A stretch of 64,000 nt of DNA from Cryptomeria japonica (GCF_030272615.1 NC_081406.1:237687922-237751921); one strand, 5' to 3'; counted from the stretch's first letter, positions 45,609 to 58,092 are shown. Notes: a model not told the origin generated them from the sequence alone. A program made the numbers and translations.

Positions 45609-48255
45609 ATGTCGATACCGATTGCAGAGCACAGATTTGAGCGAGTCCGACGGTTCCAGCACCCAGACGACTACGGACCAGTGGTACGCAAATTCAAAAT
45701 TTTAATTTTTATGCATTTTTGAGAGGTTTTTAGCTGAGTCCAAGTCAAGTCGGAGCAAGAGTGTTGGAATTACGGTTTTGGCATTTTTGCTCCATGAACT
45801 AGTGCTACTGTGCCGCAATGGCGCTATTGCCCCATTGTTCAAGCGCTTTTGTTTTTTTATAGCGCTATTGTATGCAAGTTTAGGTGCTATTGATGAATAA
45901 GCGCTATTGAGGGCTTGATTGAGTGCTATTGAACTTTATTAGTGCTACTGTGTAGTTGTTTTAGCGCATTTGTAGTTTGAGCGTTGTTGGATAGTTGATT
46001 GAGCGCTTTTGTTAGGGTTGTAGTGCTATTGTTGGGAAACTAGTGCTTTTGCTTTAGGATAAAAAGATGCCCTAGTTTGAATGAAGAAAATCTCCCGATG
46101 CCAATGATGGATGGATGGCGATGTGAAGTGGGAGTTGTTTTGAACCATAGCAGCCTGATGAGACTTAGGTCATTTGTTAGGATAAATGCCTGTTGAAGTC
46201 TAGGTGGCCATGATTGCTTACCTGTTGAGACCCGAAGATACTTGATCAAAGTATCTATTGATAGTCTAAGTTTAAACTTAAGAAAGTTTGAAAATAAAAC
46301 AACTAATGATGATTGGTGAATGTCCATGTGCACGAGGAGCTGGGCGTGTTGTAGTTACGTGAGCGACATCCTGCGACACAAGGGTTGCGGGATCGACTGA
46401 CACAGGCAGAGATAGATTGCATTGCCACGACGAGACTATATGAGGTGATGCACATGCCCGTGATTCGAATGAATCATGGTTTGATCACGGTGCTAGCCGA
46501 GCGATGGCACAGCAAGACGTGCACCTTCCATCTGGCACAGGGGGAGATGACAGTGACCTTAGAGGATGTGTGGCGCATCCTATGGATTCCGATTCTGGGG
46601 GAGCTGGTCACATATGATAGATCTTGGGGGACTCTTGCAGTGCAGAGGATTTTTTATGAGGACGTGTTTATTGACGATGGCTCGATCATCTGGGAGGAGA
46701 TAGCGGGGTTATATGAGCCTCTACTAGCAGTTTTATCAGGTATTGTGGGAGGACTATTGTGTCCTGATAGGCGGTCACATGGTCTAGCCGTCAGATGGGG
46801 ACAGGTGATAGAGATGATGATGACCGAGGGGACCCGATTTGCGTGGGAGCCGTGTGTGTTGGTGCACTTGTACCAGGAGCTCCATGAGGTGGTGTACCGG
46901 GAGAGAGGTTCCTTAGCAGTGGGCATGACGTTGTTGCATATTTGGGCCTGTGAGCATCTACCAGTGACTCGACCAGTGAGTCTGAGATTCCAGGCAGTGG
47001 ATCAGCCATATATGTTCATGTATAGCAGCATGATGAGTCAGCCCCACCTGGGGAAGTTAGAGTGGTGGCGGCGGGCGCTGTATAACCCTACCTGGAGTGT
47101 GAGCCATGGGATGATGATGCAAAGGCCCTGCCGTATGTTTTTATGACCCGATTCCTCATTGGGAGGACCTCGTATCATGTGGAGAGAGAGGTGCCCGGGA
47201 GAGTACTAAGATAGTTTGGACAGCAGCAAGGACTGCCCAGTGGATCCGGAGAGTATGCTCGAGTTATTCGGGAGAGGTACGCATGGGGGCTAGTGTTACC
47301 ATATGATCAGGCACTAGCTGAGTTCCGGACACTGCAGGCGAGACCGTGGGACATACGACCAAGGGTCATGGATGTAGGTGTTACAGATGAGTACACGCAG
47401 TACCAGGCAGTGCACCCAATCTTACAGATATCTGATCCAGCAGAGCCGATCCTTGATTTTGAGGATGAGAGGGGATAGAGATGGAGGAGGGCAGGAGGTC
47501 GAGGACCGAGGGCAAGTGGAGGAGATGGAGGTGGAGGAGGAGGAGGTGGAGGAGGTGGTGGGTTGGGGATGCGGAGTCAGCAGAGAGGGAGAGGTGGACT
47601 ACCTCTATAGATATCATAGGGACCATTGATACAGGGAGGAGTTCAGCTAAGTGGGAGGGGGATGGAGAGGGAGATCCTGATGGACAGAGGGGAGGGGACT
47701 ACTGGAGAGGGTGGTGCAGGTGAGGCGGCTATGGATACCGGGGAGGGAGCCACTAGAGATTTGCGAGATCATATGATAGTACGTTTGCAGACCCAGATAG
47801 AGGATTTGGAGGCGGAGGTGGCAGCTAGGGATGTGCAGCTATTTGCATGGGAGTCAGAGCTGCTGGTGGTGCTGAGGGAGAGGGATAGTGCAGTGGAGAG
47901 ATTGGCAAAGCTGTAGGAGAGAGTGTGGGTTGGAGTAGGAGCACAGGGGCCTACGGGGGAGGTGATGAGGGAGATGTGACAAGTACAGGCAGAGATAGAC
48001 TACTGGCAGGGTTTATATGAGCAGTTGGTGCCAGTTAGTCAGTGAGCTCTCAGTTATTCTCAGATGCGGCAGGCCAAATCAGAGCGATCGCAGAGGGTGC
48101 AGAGCAGTGGGGGTGTGATGGGTCCGCTATGGAGGGAGAGATCAAGGGATGCAGGAGTGAGTGGTGGTTCGATGAGGCCTCCACGAAGAGATGGAGCAGG
48201 GGGTGCGGGTACCAGTGGTGCAGCAGGTGGAGGTGGTGGGACATCATCTGGCTAG
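45609..48255 (+). pseudogene. Captured plant mobile domain (PMD) gene, antisense in the Gypsy element
   Basis: Proposed exon 1 is 45609-45683 (MSIPIAEHRFERVRRFQHPD...), with donor GTACGC. Exon 2 starts after GTTGTAG at 46,355 in the same phase. Exon 2 carries the PMD core: RLTQAEIDCIATTRLYEV, MNHGLITVLAERW, CTFHLAQGEMTVTLEDVW and GELVTYD. A frame change near 47,100 and a TAG at 47212-47214 then break it. The stop falls in RVLR*FGQQQGLP, where PMD proteins usually have Gln. Downstream are an acidic/Gly-rich stretch, a coiled-coil-like segment (47,760-47,910, LQTQIEDLEAEVAARDVQL), and an Arg/Gly-rich end. Host PMD proteins (MAIN/MAIL1 type) act in nuclear gene and transposon silencing. PMD ORFs are known as passengers of plant Gypsy elements, often in antisense. 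The block is clearly more GC-rich than its surroundings. It is now a pseudogene, though the N-terminal 260 or so codons are open. Confidence 0.82.
45801..46051 (+). repeat. Iterated AGCGCTATTG-type 10-mer in the PMD intron
   Basis: About 13 copies of AG(C/T)GCTNTTG, each separated by roughly 8-20 variable bases, all in the same orientation, fill the middle of the proposed intron (45,684-46,354). Confidence 0.85.
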
Positions 48256-50829
48256 AGTGGCATTTGAGAGAGCATTTTTGCATGCATATATTTATTGTAT
48301 CATTGTTTATTTTTTGGACTGTATCTTGGATGGCTCTTGGTAGCCGATTTTGTAGACTTCATTGTACTCTGATATATGAGATGATATATATGAGGAGATC
48401 CCATATTTTGATGATATGCAGTTGATATGTATGGATGTTTATGCAGGATGATGAGTTATTGCTTAGATGGATTTGTGTATATGTATGCATTTGATGAGAT
48501 GTTTCTTATATGCATGTTTTTATGATGATTTATGATGTGGGATACTGACATATGAATGCAAGTTTATATATGTATGATTGGTTTAATTTTTTTGATGTAA
48601 TGCTTTATGTATGTGATGCCATGATAATGATGTATTTTTATGATGATTTATGAACAGGATTTTGGTGTTTCCTATTGCAATATAATGATGAGATGATGTT
48701 AATGCAATGGTTGAATGAATGATTTTATGTATGGATATGCATCTAGATGTTTTTGTTAAATGAATGCAATATGGATAAACAAAATGTAAAGTACAAATGT
48801 TTATATTTTTAATGAAGGCATATGTAAAATGAATATATATAAAATGGTATGAACCAATGTTTGGAAACAAATGGATTTATGATTCTAAATGCTTTGAATA
48901 TGATGTTAAGTAAAAATGATAATGTGATGATATTATAACTTATGGTTTTAATAACTGCACCTTAATGCAATTAAAAAGAGGATAATGAATGCAATGTGAA
49001 TGAATCCTAAAATAAGCATAATAAGCTACTTAATAATAATGAATGAATGCACCTTATGAATGAATGTATGTAATAATAAATGATAGAAGGATAATGAAAT
49101 GATGATGGATAATTGACACTAAATGAATGTCTAGTAAATGTTTTAAAACAATCAAAGACAATTTGATCCCACAAATGAATCTAATTATTTATGATTGATG
49201 CATTGATGCAAATGATTAATGAAAACTAATGTCAAAATGAACTATATTTAAGTTAAAAAAATGAAATGAGTGTATTTAATGCAAGATGTAACTAAATGCG
49301 ATGATGATATGACCATGAGGAATGCAAGGTTTTTGAGACTTTGCATGATGCATTGATGATGTATCAAAGTACTCGGTCGTGATTGTATTCAAGACCAGCT
49401 TTAATGGTCACTTTTGCATATAAAGCCTACATACGAATGGATGAATGAATGGGTGATATGCAATGGAATGCAATATATAAACAGATGAGATGAAATGATG
49501 ATCCATAGTGCTCTATTTTCATCATTGAGCTTTAAAATGTTGGAAGAGAATACAAGCATCTTGACATAATGATTCAAGATGACTTGAGTATTCCTTACAT
49601 GGATTTTATACAGCAAGTTAATACAAACGACTTGATATAAGGGTCAAGTCAACCAGAGTATTGCTTGTGGAACAGACAAGGATTATCTCCGTTCATGCAT
49701 GACTTGGATCATCCTCCTTGATCTTAGGTTGATCATATCCTGAGACAAGTGCATACCGTACTAAGAGATAAAAACCTTTATCCAATTTGGATGAGGAGGA
49801 ACCAAAGAATGAGCATTGTACCTGCAAACAAGCAGTATATACATAAAGAATAAAGAATAAGGATCCTTTGTAATGGTTCATGCCCATATGGTCGAGGTAT
49901 ACGCTGTAGTCAGCAAGCCGTAATGATCTATAACTACATTTTTCATAAGATCACGTAGCTTGGTGAATTTCCCACGTAGACACCATTAGGACATGCCCCA
50001 GAACTTCATCAGAATAATGCACCGAAGATACACAAACAATGTTGTAAGATCTCGATACAGATAAATGAATGAATTACTCACAAATCAACCAAGTATTTGA
50101 TAGCTTAACATAATTTTCTTGTCAAAGAAAACGTCACTTTTGTCTTTGTTTTGGTAAGGAAGGATGCATCCTTGTTGAAGACAGTTTTGAGTGTTGATGT
50201 TGATTATGTGGTCGATTGATAAGTGGTCATTTTGTGGAGTATATCACAATGTTTGTTTGGTATCTGTGCGGATGAGTATGTACAATGTGTTGCCATGTTT
50301 TTGTGTGATTTTCAATGGTTTTTTGATGTTTTTGGATTTTGTATTGTTTTTGAATTTTTTTGGTATTTTGTGAAACAGTTTTGAATGTTTTTGGCATTTT
50401 GATGATTGTTTGGAATGAAGAACTTAATGAATCATAAGACAATGTAGAATCCACTTCCATCAATAGGTTAAGGGCATTGCCCCCAGTTTAGACATGACTA
50501 TGAAAAAGGGGGATGCAAGACGCATGGAGTACTTTCTTAATTGCAGATGAATAACAAGCCTTGGTTTTGGACGGATGGATGTATGTATAAAGTAGATGTG
50601 ATCACAACAAGTCTGAAAGACAATGGAGCCATAGCCTTTACGAGTGACACCTATTTGCCAGGTTTTCACCATCGTACTTACCCAAGGTGCCACCAGAGTG
50701 GTTGTTCACCGTTTGGATACATGATTTTTCTCTTACTCTTTTTTGGTGTTTTTGTATTTTCTTTAGGTCATTTATCTGGATGTTTTTGGTATTTTTTGGT
50801 ATGTAGGGGAGCCTGATGCTCTGTTCAAC
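48256..50829. other. 3' spacer of the Gypsy element
   Basis: It lies between the PMD gene and the integrase stop. The stretch 48,380-49,330 is a low-complexity ATGA/TGAATG-rich region. The stretch 50,230-50,420 is T- and TTTTTGG-rich. No coding region is convincing on either strand. Long spacers here are usual for Tat/Ogre elements. Confidence 0.6.
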
Positions 50830-52223
50830 TTAGGTATAAAACCGTTTGAGGTGCATGCTTTTGATTGGATCTGCAAGCGGTTCTGCTTCTGATGTAGCCA
50901 ACTGATATGCCCCGGACCCGAATATAGTAGTGACAACATATGGGCCTAGCCAGTTTGATTCAAACTTGCCCTGATGTTCTCTGTTTGGTTGATTACGAGG
51001 ATTCTCTTGTAGAACAAGATCACCTACCTCAAATGTACGAGATCTAACTTGGTGATTGTAACTTCTACTCATGCGCTGCTGATAGGCTTTGAGGTGATTA
51101 TATGCAGCTTGTCACTTCTCATCAAGTAACTCTAAGTCCTGAAGACGGGATACTCTATAGGCTTTGTCATCTATTAGATTATGCAAGGAAACCCATAGTG
51201 ATGGTATCTCCACCTCAATAGGTAAGATAGCTTTGGCACCATAGACCAATGAATAAGGAGTTGTGCCTGTAGGGGTCCGAATGCTAGTTCGATATGCCCA
51301 TAGTGCTGGATTTAGTTGAACATGCCAACCACGGCCGACATCATTGACTGTCTTCTTTAGGATCCTCAATATGTTTTTATTGGATGCTTCAGCCTGACCA
51401 TTGCCTTGTGGGTAATAGGGAGTGGAAAAGCGGTGTTGGATCTGGAATTTTTCTCAAAGTTCACGGACATCCCGATTTTTGAAAGGAAGACCATTATCTG
51501 TGATGATGGACATGGGCACACCATACCGGCAGATGATGTAGTTGAGGATGAATGAGGCGATCTGCTTGTCGGTGACTTGGGTAAGTGGAACAACTTCGAT
51601 CCACTTTGTGAAATATTTAGTGGCGGTAATAATGAATTTATGATTGTTGGATGAAGATGGATGGATTTTACCCACAAGGTCAAGGCCCCATTGACAAAAA
51701 GGCCATGGTGTCGTGATTGGTTGCAGTTCCTATGCTGGTGCATGTATCAGGTCGCCATGAACTTGGCATTTCTTGCATTTTCTAACAAAGTAGTAGGAAC
51801 TTTTTCCATAGATGGCCAATAGTATCCATTGCGTAGGAGTTTCTTGGCTAGTGATGGACCACTTGAGTGAGTCCCGCAAATTACTTCATGGACTTCTTCC
51901 AAATCCTTTTTTATCTCACCTTGTTCCAGACATCGAAGGAGAGTACCATCAAGACCGCGTCGGTATAGGGTTTCGGCAATAATGGTATATCGAGCAATTT
52001 GGTGAATGAAGGTTTTACATTGGTTATTCGATTGGTTGGGAGGAAGGGTGTGATCACGGAGATAGGTGTAGAACTCACCATACCATGGGGATTCAGAACC
52101 AACAAGGTGACATATCATCTCAGATTTGGGGATATCATAAGCAAGAATCCAAAGTTGTTCGACCAAGAACTCGTAGCGTGTTGAATTCTGTGGAAGATCT
52201 AGGAGAGATGCGATGGTAGCCAT
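50830..52223 (-). pseudogene. Gypsy integrase
   Basis: The N-terminal zinc region is recognisable but worn (GTHSSGPSLAKKLLRNGYYWPSM without its full HHCC set). After a frame change near 51,700 comes the catalytic core: ATKYFTKWIEVVPL, where the usual first Asp (ATDYFTKW) is Lys, then IITDNGLPFKN with the second Asp, and [18 protein letters not shown] with the Glu. The C-terminal part has [20 protein letters not shown] and the RTFEVGDLVL...GPYVV segment that ends the polyprotein (LKRFYT, stop). There is no chromodomain. Several in-frame stops plus the lost Asp mean this copy could not integrate. Integrase joins the cDNA ends to host DNA. Confidence 0.9.
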
Positions 52224-52235
52224 AGCGTCAGCAAC

Positions 52236-53063
52236 TCAATTCTGATCTCTAGGTATCTGCTCAAAGGTAATTATGGTAAATGATGCCTTTAGATTGTCCA
52301 CCATTTGCTTATATAGCATGAGTTTATCATCCTTGGTCTGATATTCATCTGTTGCTTGTTGAATGACCAGTTGGGAGTCACCATATACTTGTAGTTCTTG
52401 TAATTTCCATTGTACGGCTAGCCTGAGTCCTGTGATCAAGGCCTCATACTCTGCTATGTTGTTGGTGCATGGAAATGTGAGCCTGTAAGACTTCAGGATG
52501 CTATCACCTTGAGGTGTGATAAACAGAATGCCTACCCCCGAGCCATGCCTAGTGTATGAACCATCAAAGTAGAGTTTCCATGGTTGTGCTATTGTAATCA
52601 TGAATATCTCTTCATCCAGAAAATTGGAAATGAGAGGATGATCATCTATGAGAGGTGCATTGGCCAATTGATCTTCAATGACTTGTCCTTTGATAGCTTT
52701 ACGGTCTACATACTCGATGTCAAATTCACTTAGAATCATCACCCATTTGGCCAAGCGACCTGTCAATGCTGCTTTGCTGAGTAATAACTTGAGTGGATCA
52801 ATCTTTGCAATGAGTTGTACTTTGTGTGTTAACAGATAGTGCCTCAATTTAGTGGCTGCTAAGATTACTGCTAGGCAAGCTCGCTCAATAGGCGTGTAAT
52901 TGAGTTCATAGCTCACCAGTGTGCGAGAGATGTAGTAAACAACACACTCTTTTCCTTCTGCATTATGTTGTGCCAGTAGTACACCCAATGTTGTATTTGT
53001 TGCTGAGATATAGAGTAACAACGGTCTACTTGGATCTGGTGGCATCGACAATGGTAGATTCAT
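52236..53063 (-). pseudogene. Gypsy RNase H and archaeal-type second RNase H
   Basis: A 275-codon open stretch holds both domains. The first (residues about 10-130) has LYISATNTTLGVLLAQHN, VVYYISRTL, Y-TPIERACLAVILAATKL and IDPLKLLLS. The second, after a short spacer, has LYFDGSYTRHGSGVGILF, NNIAEYEALITGL and VYGDSQLVIQQ. Across the next stop, VADAMATIASL supplies the last acidic site, so D-E-D-D is complete in the second domain. Dual RNase H is diagnostic of the Tat/Ogre group; the second copy is thought to be the active one. A frame change at 53,064-53,160 separates this from the reverse transcriptase. Confidence 0.92.
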
Positions 53064-53160
53064 GAGATAGTCTTTAAGCGTCTGAAATTCTTGCTAGCAT
53101 CTGGCATCCCACTGAAAGCGGATGTTCTTGTGTAGCAGGTGTGTGAATGGGTGACACTTA

Positions 53161-54009
53161 TCAGCCAATTGTGCAATGAATCTTCGGATGGATTGAAGTC
53201 ATCCTTGTAATGTCCTTAGCTAACTGATATTCTTTGGAGGTGGCATGTCCATGATTGCTTTTACCTTTGCTTGAGACAATGTATCCTAGAAGCTTCCCAA
53301 AGGTTACTCCAAAGACACATTTCTTGGGGTTGAGTCGAACATGGTATTGTTCCAGTCTATCAAAGATTTTATCTAAGATGTGGAGATGCCCTTCTCTGGT
53401 GAGTGATTTTGCTAGTAAGTCATCCACATAATCTTCCATCATAGTATGCATCATGTCATGGAGGATGGTGGTCATTGCTCTTTGATAGGTTGCTCCTGCA
53501 TTCTTGAGACCGAAAGGCATTACACTCTAGCAATATGTGCCCCATGGACATGTGAAGGCTATCTTATGTTGATCTTTTGGTGCAATCTTTATTTGATTGT
53601 ATCATGAAAAGCCATCCATGAGTGAAAGCATGGCATGTCTTGCTGTCAGATCCACTATGATGTCGATATTTGGTAGGGGGAAGTCATCCTTAGGACATGC
53701 CTTATTTAGATCTCTGAAGTCAGTACAAATGCGAATGCCCCCTTGTGGTTTGCCGATAGGCACAATATTGGAGATCCATTCTGCATAATCAATTGGTCTA
53801 ATGAAACCAACATCTAGGAGTTTCTTGAGTTCTGTTTTGACTAGTACTGCAATTTGAGGATGCATCTTACGAAGCTTCTGCTTGATAGGTTTGGCTCCTT
53901 CTGCTACGGTGAGGTGATGCATGACTAAATTAGGATCAAGCCCAGGCATGTTTGCATATGACCATGCAAAGTTGATCTGACACTTCTGGAAGAATTCTAT
54001 AAATTTAGG
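53161..54009 (-). pseudogene. Gypsy reverse transcriptase
   Basis: The frame starts after the TAA at 54,010 and continues from the linker. Landmarks are MPGLDPNLVMHHL, VGFIRPIDYAEWISNIVP, GGIRICTDFRDLNKACPKDD, and LSLMDGFS followed by TGA at 53602-53604. Then come another stop, MPFGLKNAGATYQRAM, the catalytic EDYVDDLLAKS, and the thumb segment YHVRLNPKKCVFGV. The fingers/palm motifs are otherwise in order and spacing is normal. Only in-frame stops disturb it, with no frameshift until its end. The protein would make the element's cDNA. Confidence 0.92.
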
Positions 54010-56568
54010 TTATTCCTCTGGGGTGAGAAGAGATGCTAGATGTATGAGATGAGGATTTTCAGGAGTCCCCACATTATATTCTTTGGTTTCCTTGATGAGA
54101 ATCATTGATCGTTCCTGTTGTGCATTAGTAGGGAGAATGTCAAACCCTTCATCCTCAGGCGCCTTAGAGAGGTTTTCACTGTTGGATACGCTCTTTCTTT
54201 TTACTTTTGTTGGATCAAACAGTGCCACAGTGTGGTTTTCACTGGAAGATCCATGTTTTATTGTTACATTTTTGTAGCTAAAAGGTTTGGCATCCACCCC
54301 GAAGTATGCTGCACTATTAAGTTCGATGGTGAATCCAGCTTTGTGATCCTCGCTTGGTAGGTTATCCCTTAATTCAAAAAAGTCAATGATGGCCTCATCA
54401 TTTTGGAAGAGGTCATGACATGGGGGATTTGGTTGGTTCCATTCGATGAGTTCAGGGTGGATAATGGGCATTACTTCATCGATTGGGTTAAGTGCGTTAG
54501 ATGTATCAGTGAGGGTTAAGACATTATGGTGAAGGTCATTAATGGTACTCTCCCTATCAGAATCAGGCATAGGATGAGATGTAGGGTCTATGGAAGATGT
54601 TTCTAGCTCAGGAACCCAAGTGGTCTTTATCTATGCTTCTCCATAAACAGGGATGTCTTTGCGAGGTGGAGGTGGTGATGTGTCTTCCTCATCTGAAGTG
54701 TTAAGCTGTACAGAATCAAATTCCCACTCATGTGAGTTGGTCTCTGAGTCACTTTCCAGCATCCGATTACTATACCATACTAGGATGTCTTTTGAGTTAA
54801 ATACTGTAGGTGTGATCGGTTGATGTACCTTTGTAGTGATCGGTGTTGCAGGAAGATTGATGGGGATAAAAGAATATGATACCGGGCGTATCGGTAATAT
54901 TGACTCAGTTGCTTCTGCTGGAACTGCTGGTGCCATAGATGCTACTGCGGGTTTTGATATAGTTGCTGCTGCTAATGGTGCTGCTGATGGGATTACTGGT
55001 TTGTTTGGTGGGATGAGTGGCATTGGTGATGGTTGTGTTGGGATTTTGAGCTTCGGTGGGGCAGTTATGATGGTGCTTGATGCTTCTTTGATAATGAAAG
55101 GTGTCCTTTTTGCAGTAGGCTAACATAATGGTTTGCTGGGTTTTCCTTTGAATTTGAGTTTAGGAAAGATCTCTTTTTCAAAGCCTAGGCCTATATTACC
55201 TTTGGTCTTTAATTCCGGCAGTAGAGGTTCATGTCGTCCTTGTTTGCAACATCCCAAAGCACTCTGACCATCATACCTCATTCTTTGCATAATGAGGAGA
55301 CCTTTGCCATACCGATCCGTAGGAAGTTTAACTTGCAGTATATCAGTGGTGATGGGATCTTTATAGATCCAGTCTGCTAAGTCTTCATCTTGGGTTTCTT
55401 CTTCATGACTCTTTCCAAGGATGAAAGGCATCAAAGCACACGCAGGCGTGTTTAGTGGTTGCTGGAGTAACTGCTGTGGTTTACCATGTGTTCTAGGAGA
55501 AATGGGCATTTGTCCCACACAAAAGAGTTGACTCGAGTTGTATTCCCCAGGACCTTCCTCTGCTATCCTCATCTTAAGCTTTTCTTGCTTGGGTATAGTG
55601 GTGTTTGAACTGGTAAGAGAGGTGGGACTTATATATGATGTGGAGGAAATGGCTTCTCTATTATTAGGAACGGTAATCTCTGGTTGATGGCTGATATTAT
55701 GGCAATATGCAAAGGGATTTGCATCGCCCAGGATTGTGATCTCTACACCGTTATGTGGGAACTTGATACATTGATGGTAGGTAGATGGAACGGCTTGCAT
55801 GACATGTATCCAAGGTCTTCCTAACAATAGATTATATGGTAGAGGAAGGTCCAGAACCTGACAAATGATGTGCTTTACCACAGGGCCCACTCGGATTGGT
55901 AGTACCACAACTCCTTTGGAGGAATGCTCTGCATCATCATAGGCTTTGATTGTGATCTTCTTACAGGGATCCACTGATTCGATTGCATATCCCAATGCTG
56001 TGACCAACTATAGTGTACAAATATTCAAGCCTGCTCCATTATCGATCAAGACTCGCTTGATCCTATGCTGGTTAATAAAGCCTTCAATGTGTAGCGAAGC
56101 GTTATGAGGTTGCTGGAAGGAAAAGTTGTCACTTTCAGAAAAAGTGAGACAAGGTGATGACTTTAGACTTCCAATGGCTTGAACTTGGTCTGTATTCAGG
56201 TTTGCAGGGACTGACGCCTCTTGGAGTGCTTGATCAAAGATTGTTTTATGAGATGGCGATAGGCGCAATAGCTCTAAAATGGATATAAGCGCAGGCGTTT
56301 TGTCTAATTGTTCCACAAGATTGTACTGCTTTGGGATGGAGGTGGTGCCTTGTGGAGCTGCCTTTATGGTGACCTTGCCACGACGTGTAACAACATTGCA
56401 ATTTGAGCTGGGATTTTTGAAGGTTATTGTTGCAACTTGTTCATTGGCATCATACAGATGATTTACAGTGTAATTATATGCAGCCTGTGTATAATTAGTG
56501 GTATCAGTGCCTCGCCTGGAAGTGGAAGGACCCCTTTGATCTTGTGATGGAAGTGGATTTTTGAACAT
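54010..56568 (-). pseudogene. Gypsy aspartic protease and long pol linker
   Basis: The frame is the same as gag. The protease site is RVLIDNGAGLNICTL just before a TAG at 56008-56010; DNGAG stands where D(T/N)GS is usual. The fold continues with VLDLPLPYNLLLGRPW and IHVMQAVPSTYHQCIKF. Then comes a linker of about 550 codons, Pro/Ala/Ser-rich (55,120-54,630) and acidic (54,570-54,010), with stops at 55120, 54631 and 54010. The linker ends RSMILIKETKEYNVG just before the reverse transcriptase N-terminus. The protease would cut the gag-pol precursor. A long linker here is typical of Tat/Ogre elements. Confidence 0.85.
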
Positions 56569-56622
56569 CAGATGATCATTATTTGTTGTTTTTGGGTCAT
56601 GTCCTTCAATTTCAATTTCTTC

Positions 56623-58092
56623 TCAGTCAATAAGATCCTGAATAAGATCTTTTAATCGGTGACAATTACTTGTCTTGTGTCCTCTTCCTTGGTGGAAATC
56701 ACAATGTTCAGTATCTCTCCACCATGTGGGTTTGACCTGAGGCTCATAGTTTGATGTTTTATCGAGAGTGACCAAATTTTGAGAAATGAGTTGTCGCAAT
56801 ACTATTTCAATGGGTTCCCCTAAGGGAGTGTATGTGCGTTTTTGTTTTTGCTGATGAGGTCTTGGTTCATCATGAGATGTGATGCGACTTTGATTGGAAG
56901 GAACATTTGTGTTATTCTGAGGTGGAGGATTTTGTCCTGGAAATCGAACCACAGGTTGTGCATTTTGGATAGTCCGGGCATCCACAACCCCATCGTTGAC
57001 GATATTCTTGTTTTTGTTCTAGAAGCTTGGTTTATCGCTATTGAAGCGTGGGCGAGGATCATCCTTTGGTTCATTATAGATTTTGATGAGTCCTTTCTTG
57101 ATAAGGGCCCGTTCACATTTCAAACCCTTGGTGATCATATCATTAAAAGAGTCTGTGTCTTTGACATCCAGGTGAAATTCCATTTCTTCATTTAAGTTGG
57201 AAATGAATATTTCCACTAGTTCTCGTTCAGGTAACTAAAGAGAACGTCAGCTAGACATTTGGCACCATCGTTGCAGGAATACTGAGAATAGTTCACCTGG
57301 TTTTTGTTTGGTGCTGCACAGATCAGCCATGGTGATGTCACGTTCAATGTTATGAGAGTAATGAGCTAGGAACTTCTGGATGAGTTCCTCAAATGTTCTA
57401 ATGCCACCTGGTAGTCGGGAAAACCATGATGTGGTTGTTCCTCCCAAGCTTTGGGGAAAAAGGCGCATTAGGTAGGTGTCTTCATATGCTACTTCAAGAC
57501 AAGTGGAATGAAATTCTCTAACATGATCACGGGGATCTCCCTTTCCTCTATATTTTTCAAATTTGGGTGTTTCAAATCCTTGGGGAAAGGGTGGCATATA
57601 AAGATTCCTATCAAAAGGATAGGGACAGATGTCATTGAGTGAGAATTGGTTAGTCTTGACACCACTATGAAGTTGTTGGGTGATATTCTTGACTTGTTGC
57701 CGCAACATCTCCATTTCATTTGGAGGTTGAGGTGGTGGGTTTCCTCGAGGAATGTTATACCTGATGGGATCTCTACCTCTTTCCTCTTCATGGCGACTTT
57801 GTCTTTCTGATGCTTGTCTTAATTGGGCAAGATCAAAGTCAGAGGGGAGTTTTGCTCCTTCTTGAGCGAGCTTTAAGAAGTGAGCATCCGCATTGCTCCT
57901 GAGTATTTCATCAAAAAGTCTATTAAAGAGAGGGTTATGCTGGGCCCTTTCTATTGTTGCAGGAGTAGGAGTACTTGGGTTTTCATCATTCGCATTTCCT
58001 CCAAGTGCTTCTTGAAATTCATTGAGATTTTCCTCTTCTTCTTCCTCCATTTCTATTTCTCGTTGCCTTGATTGTGATCGGGTTTGAGCCAT
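56623..58092 (-). pseudogene. Gypsy gag
   Basis: The start is the ATG at 58,092 (MAQTRSQSRQREIEM, a common Gypsy gag opening); an upstream in-frame extension is leader. An acidic segment follows, then a coil-like part and the retrotransposon gag core (KYRGKGDPRDHVREF, LFPQSLGGTTTSWFSRLP, FLAHYSHNIERDI). The nucleocapsid region has CDFHQGRGHKTSNC, an atypical C-H-H-C knuckle of the Tat type. Stops at 57247 (TGA), 57235 (TAG), 57019 (TAG) and 56623 (TGA) interrupt a single frame without any frameshift. The protein would form the virus-like particle. Confidence 0.9.

Noticed and set aside
54836-55123. An Ala/Gly-rich 95-codon plus-strand frame
   Set aside because: It is the complement of the Pro/Ala/Ser-rich pol linker of the Gypsy element, which is in the gag-pol frame.
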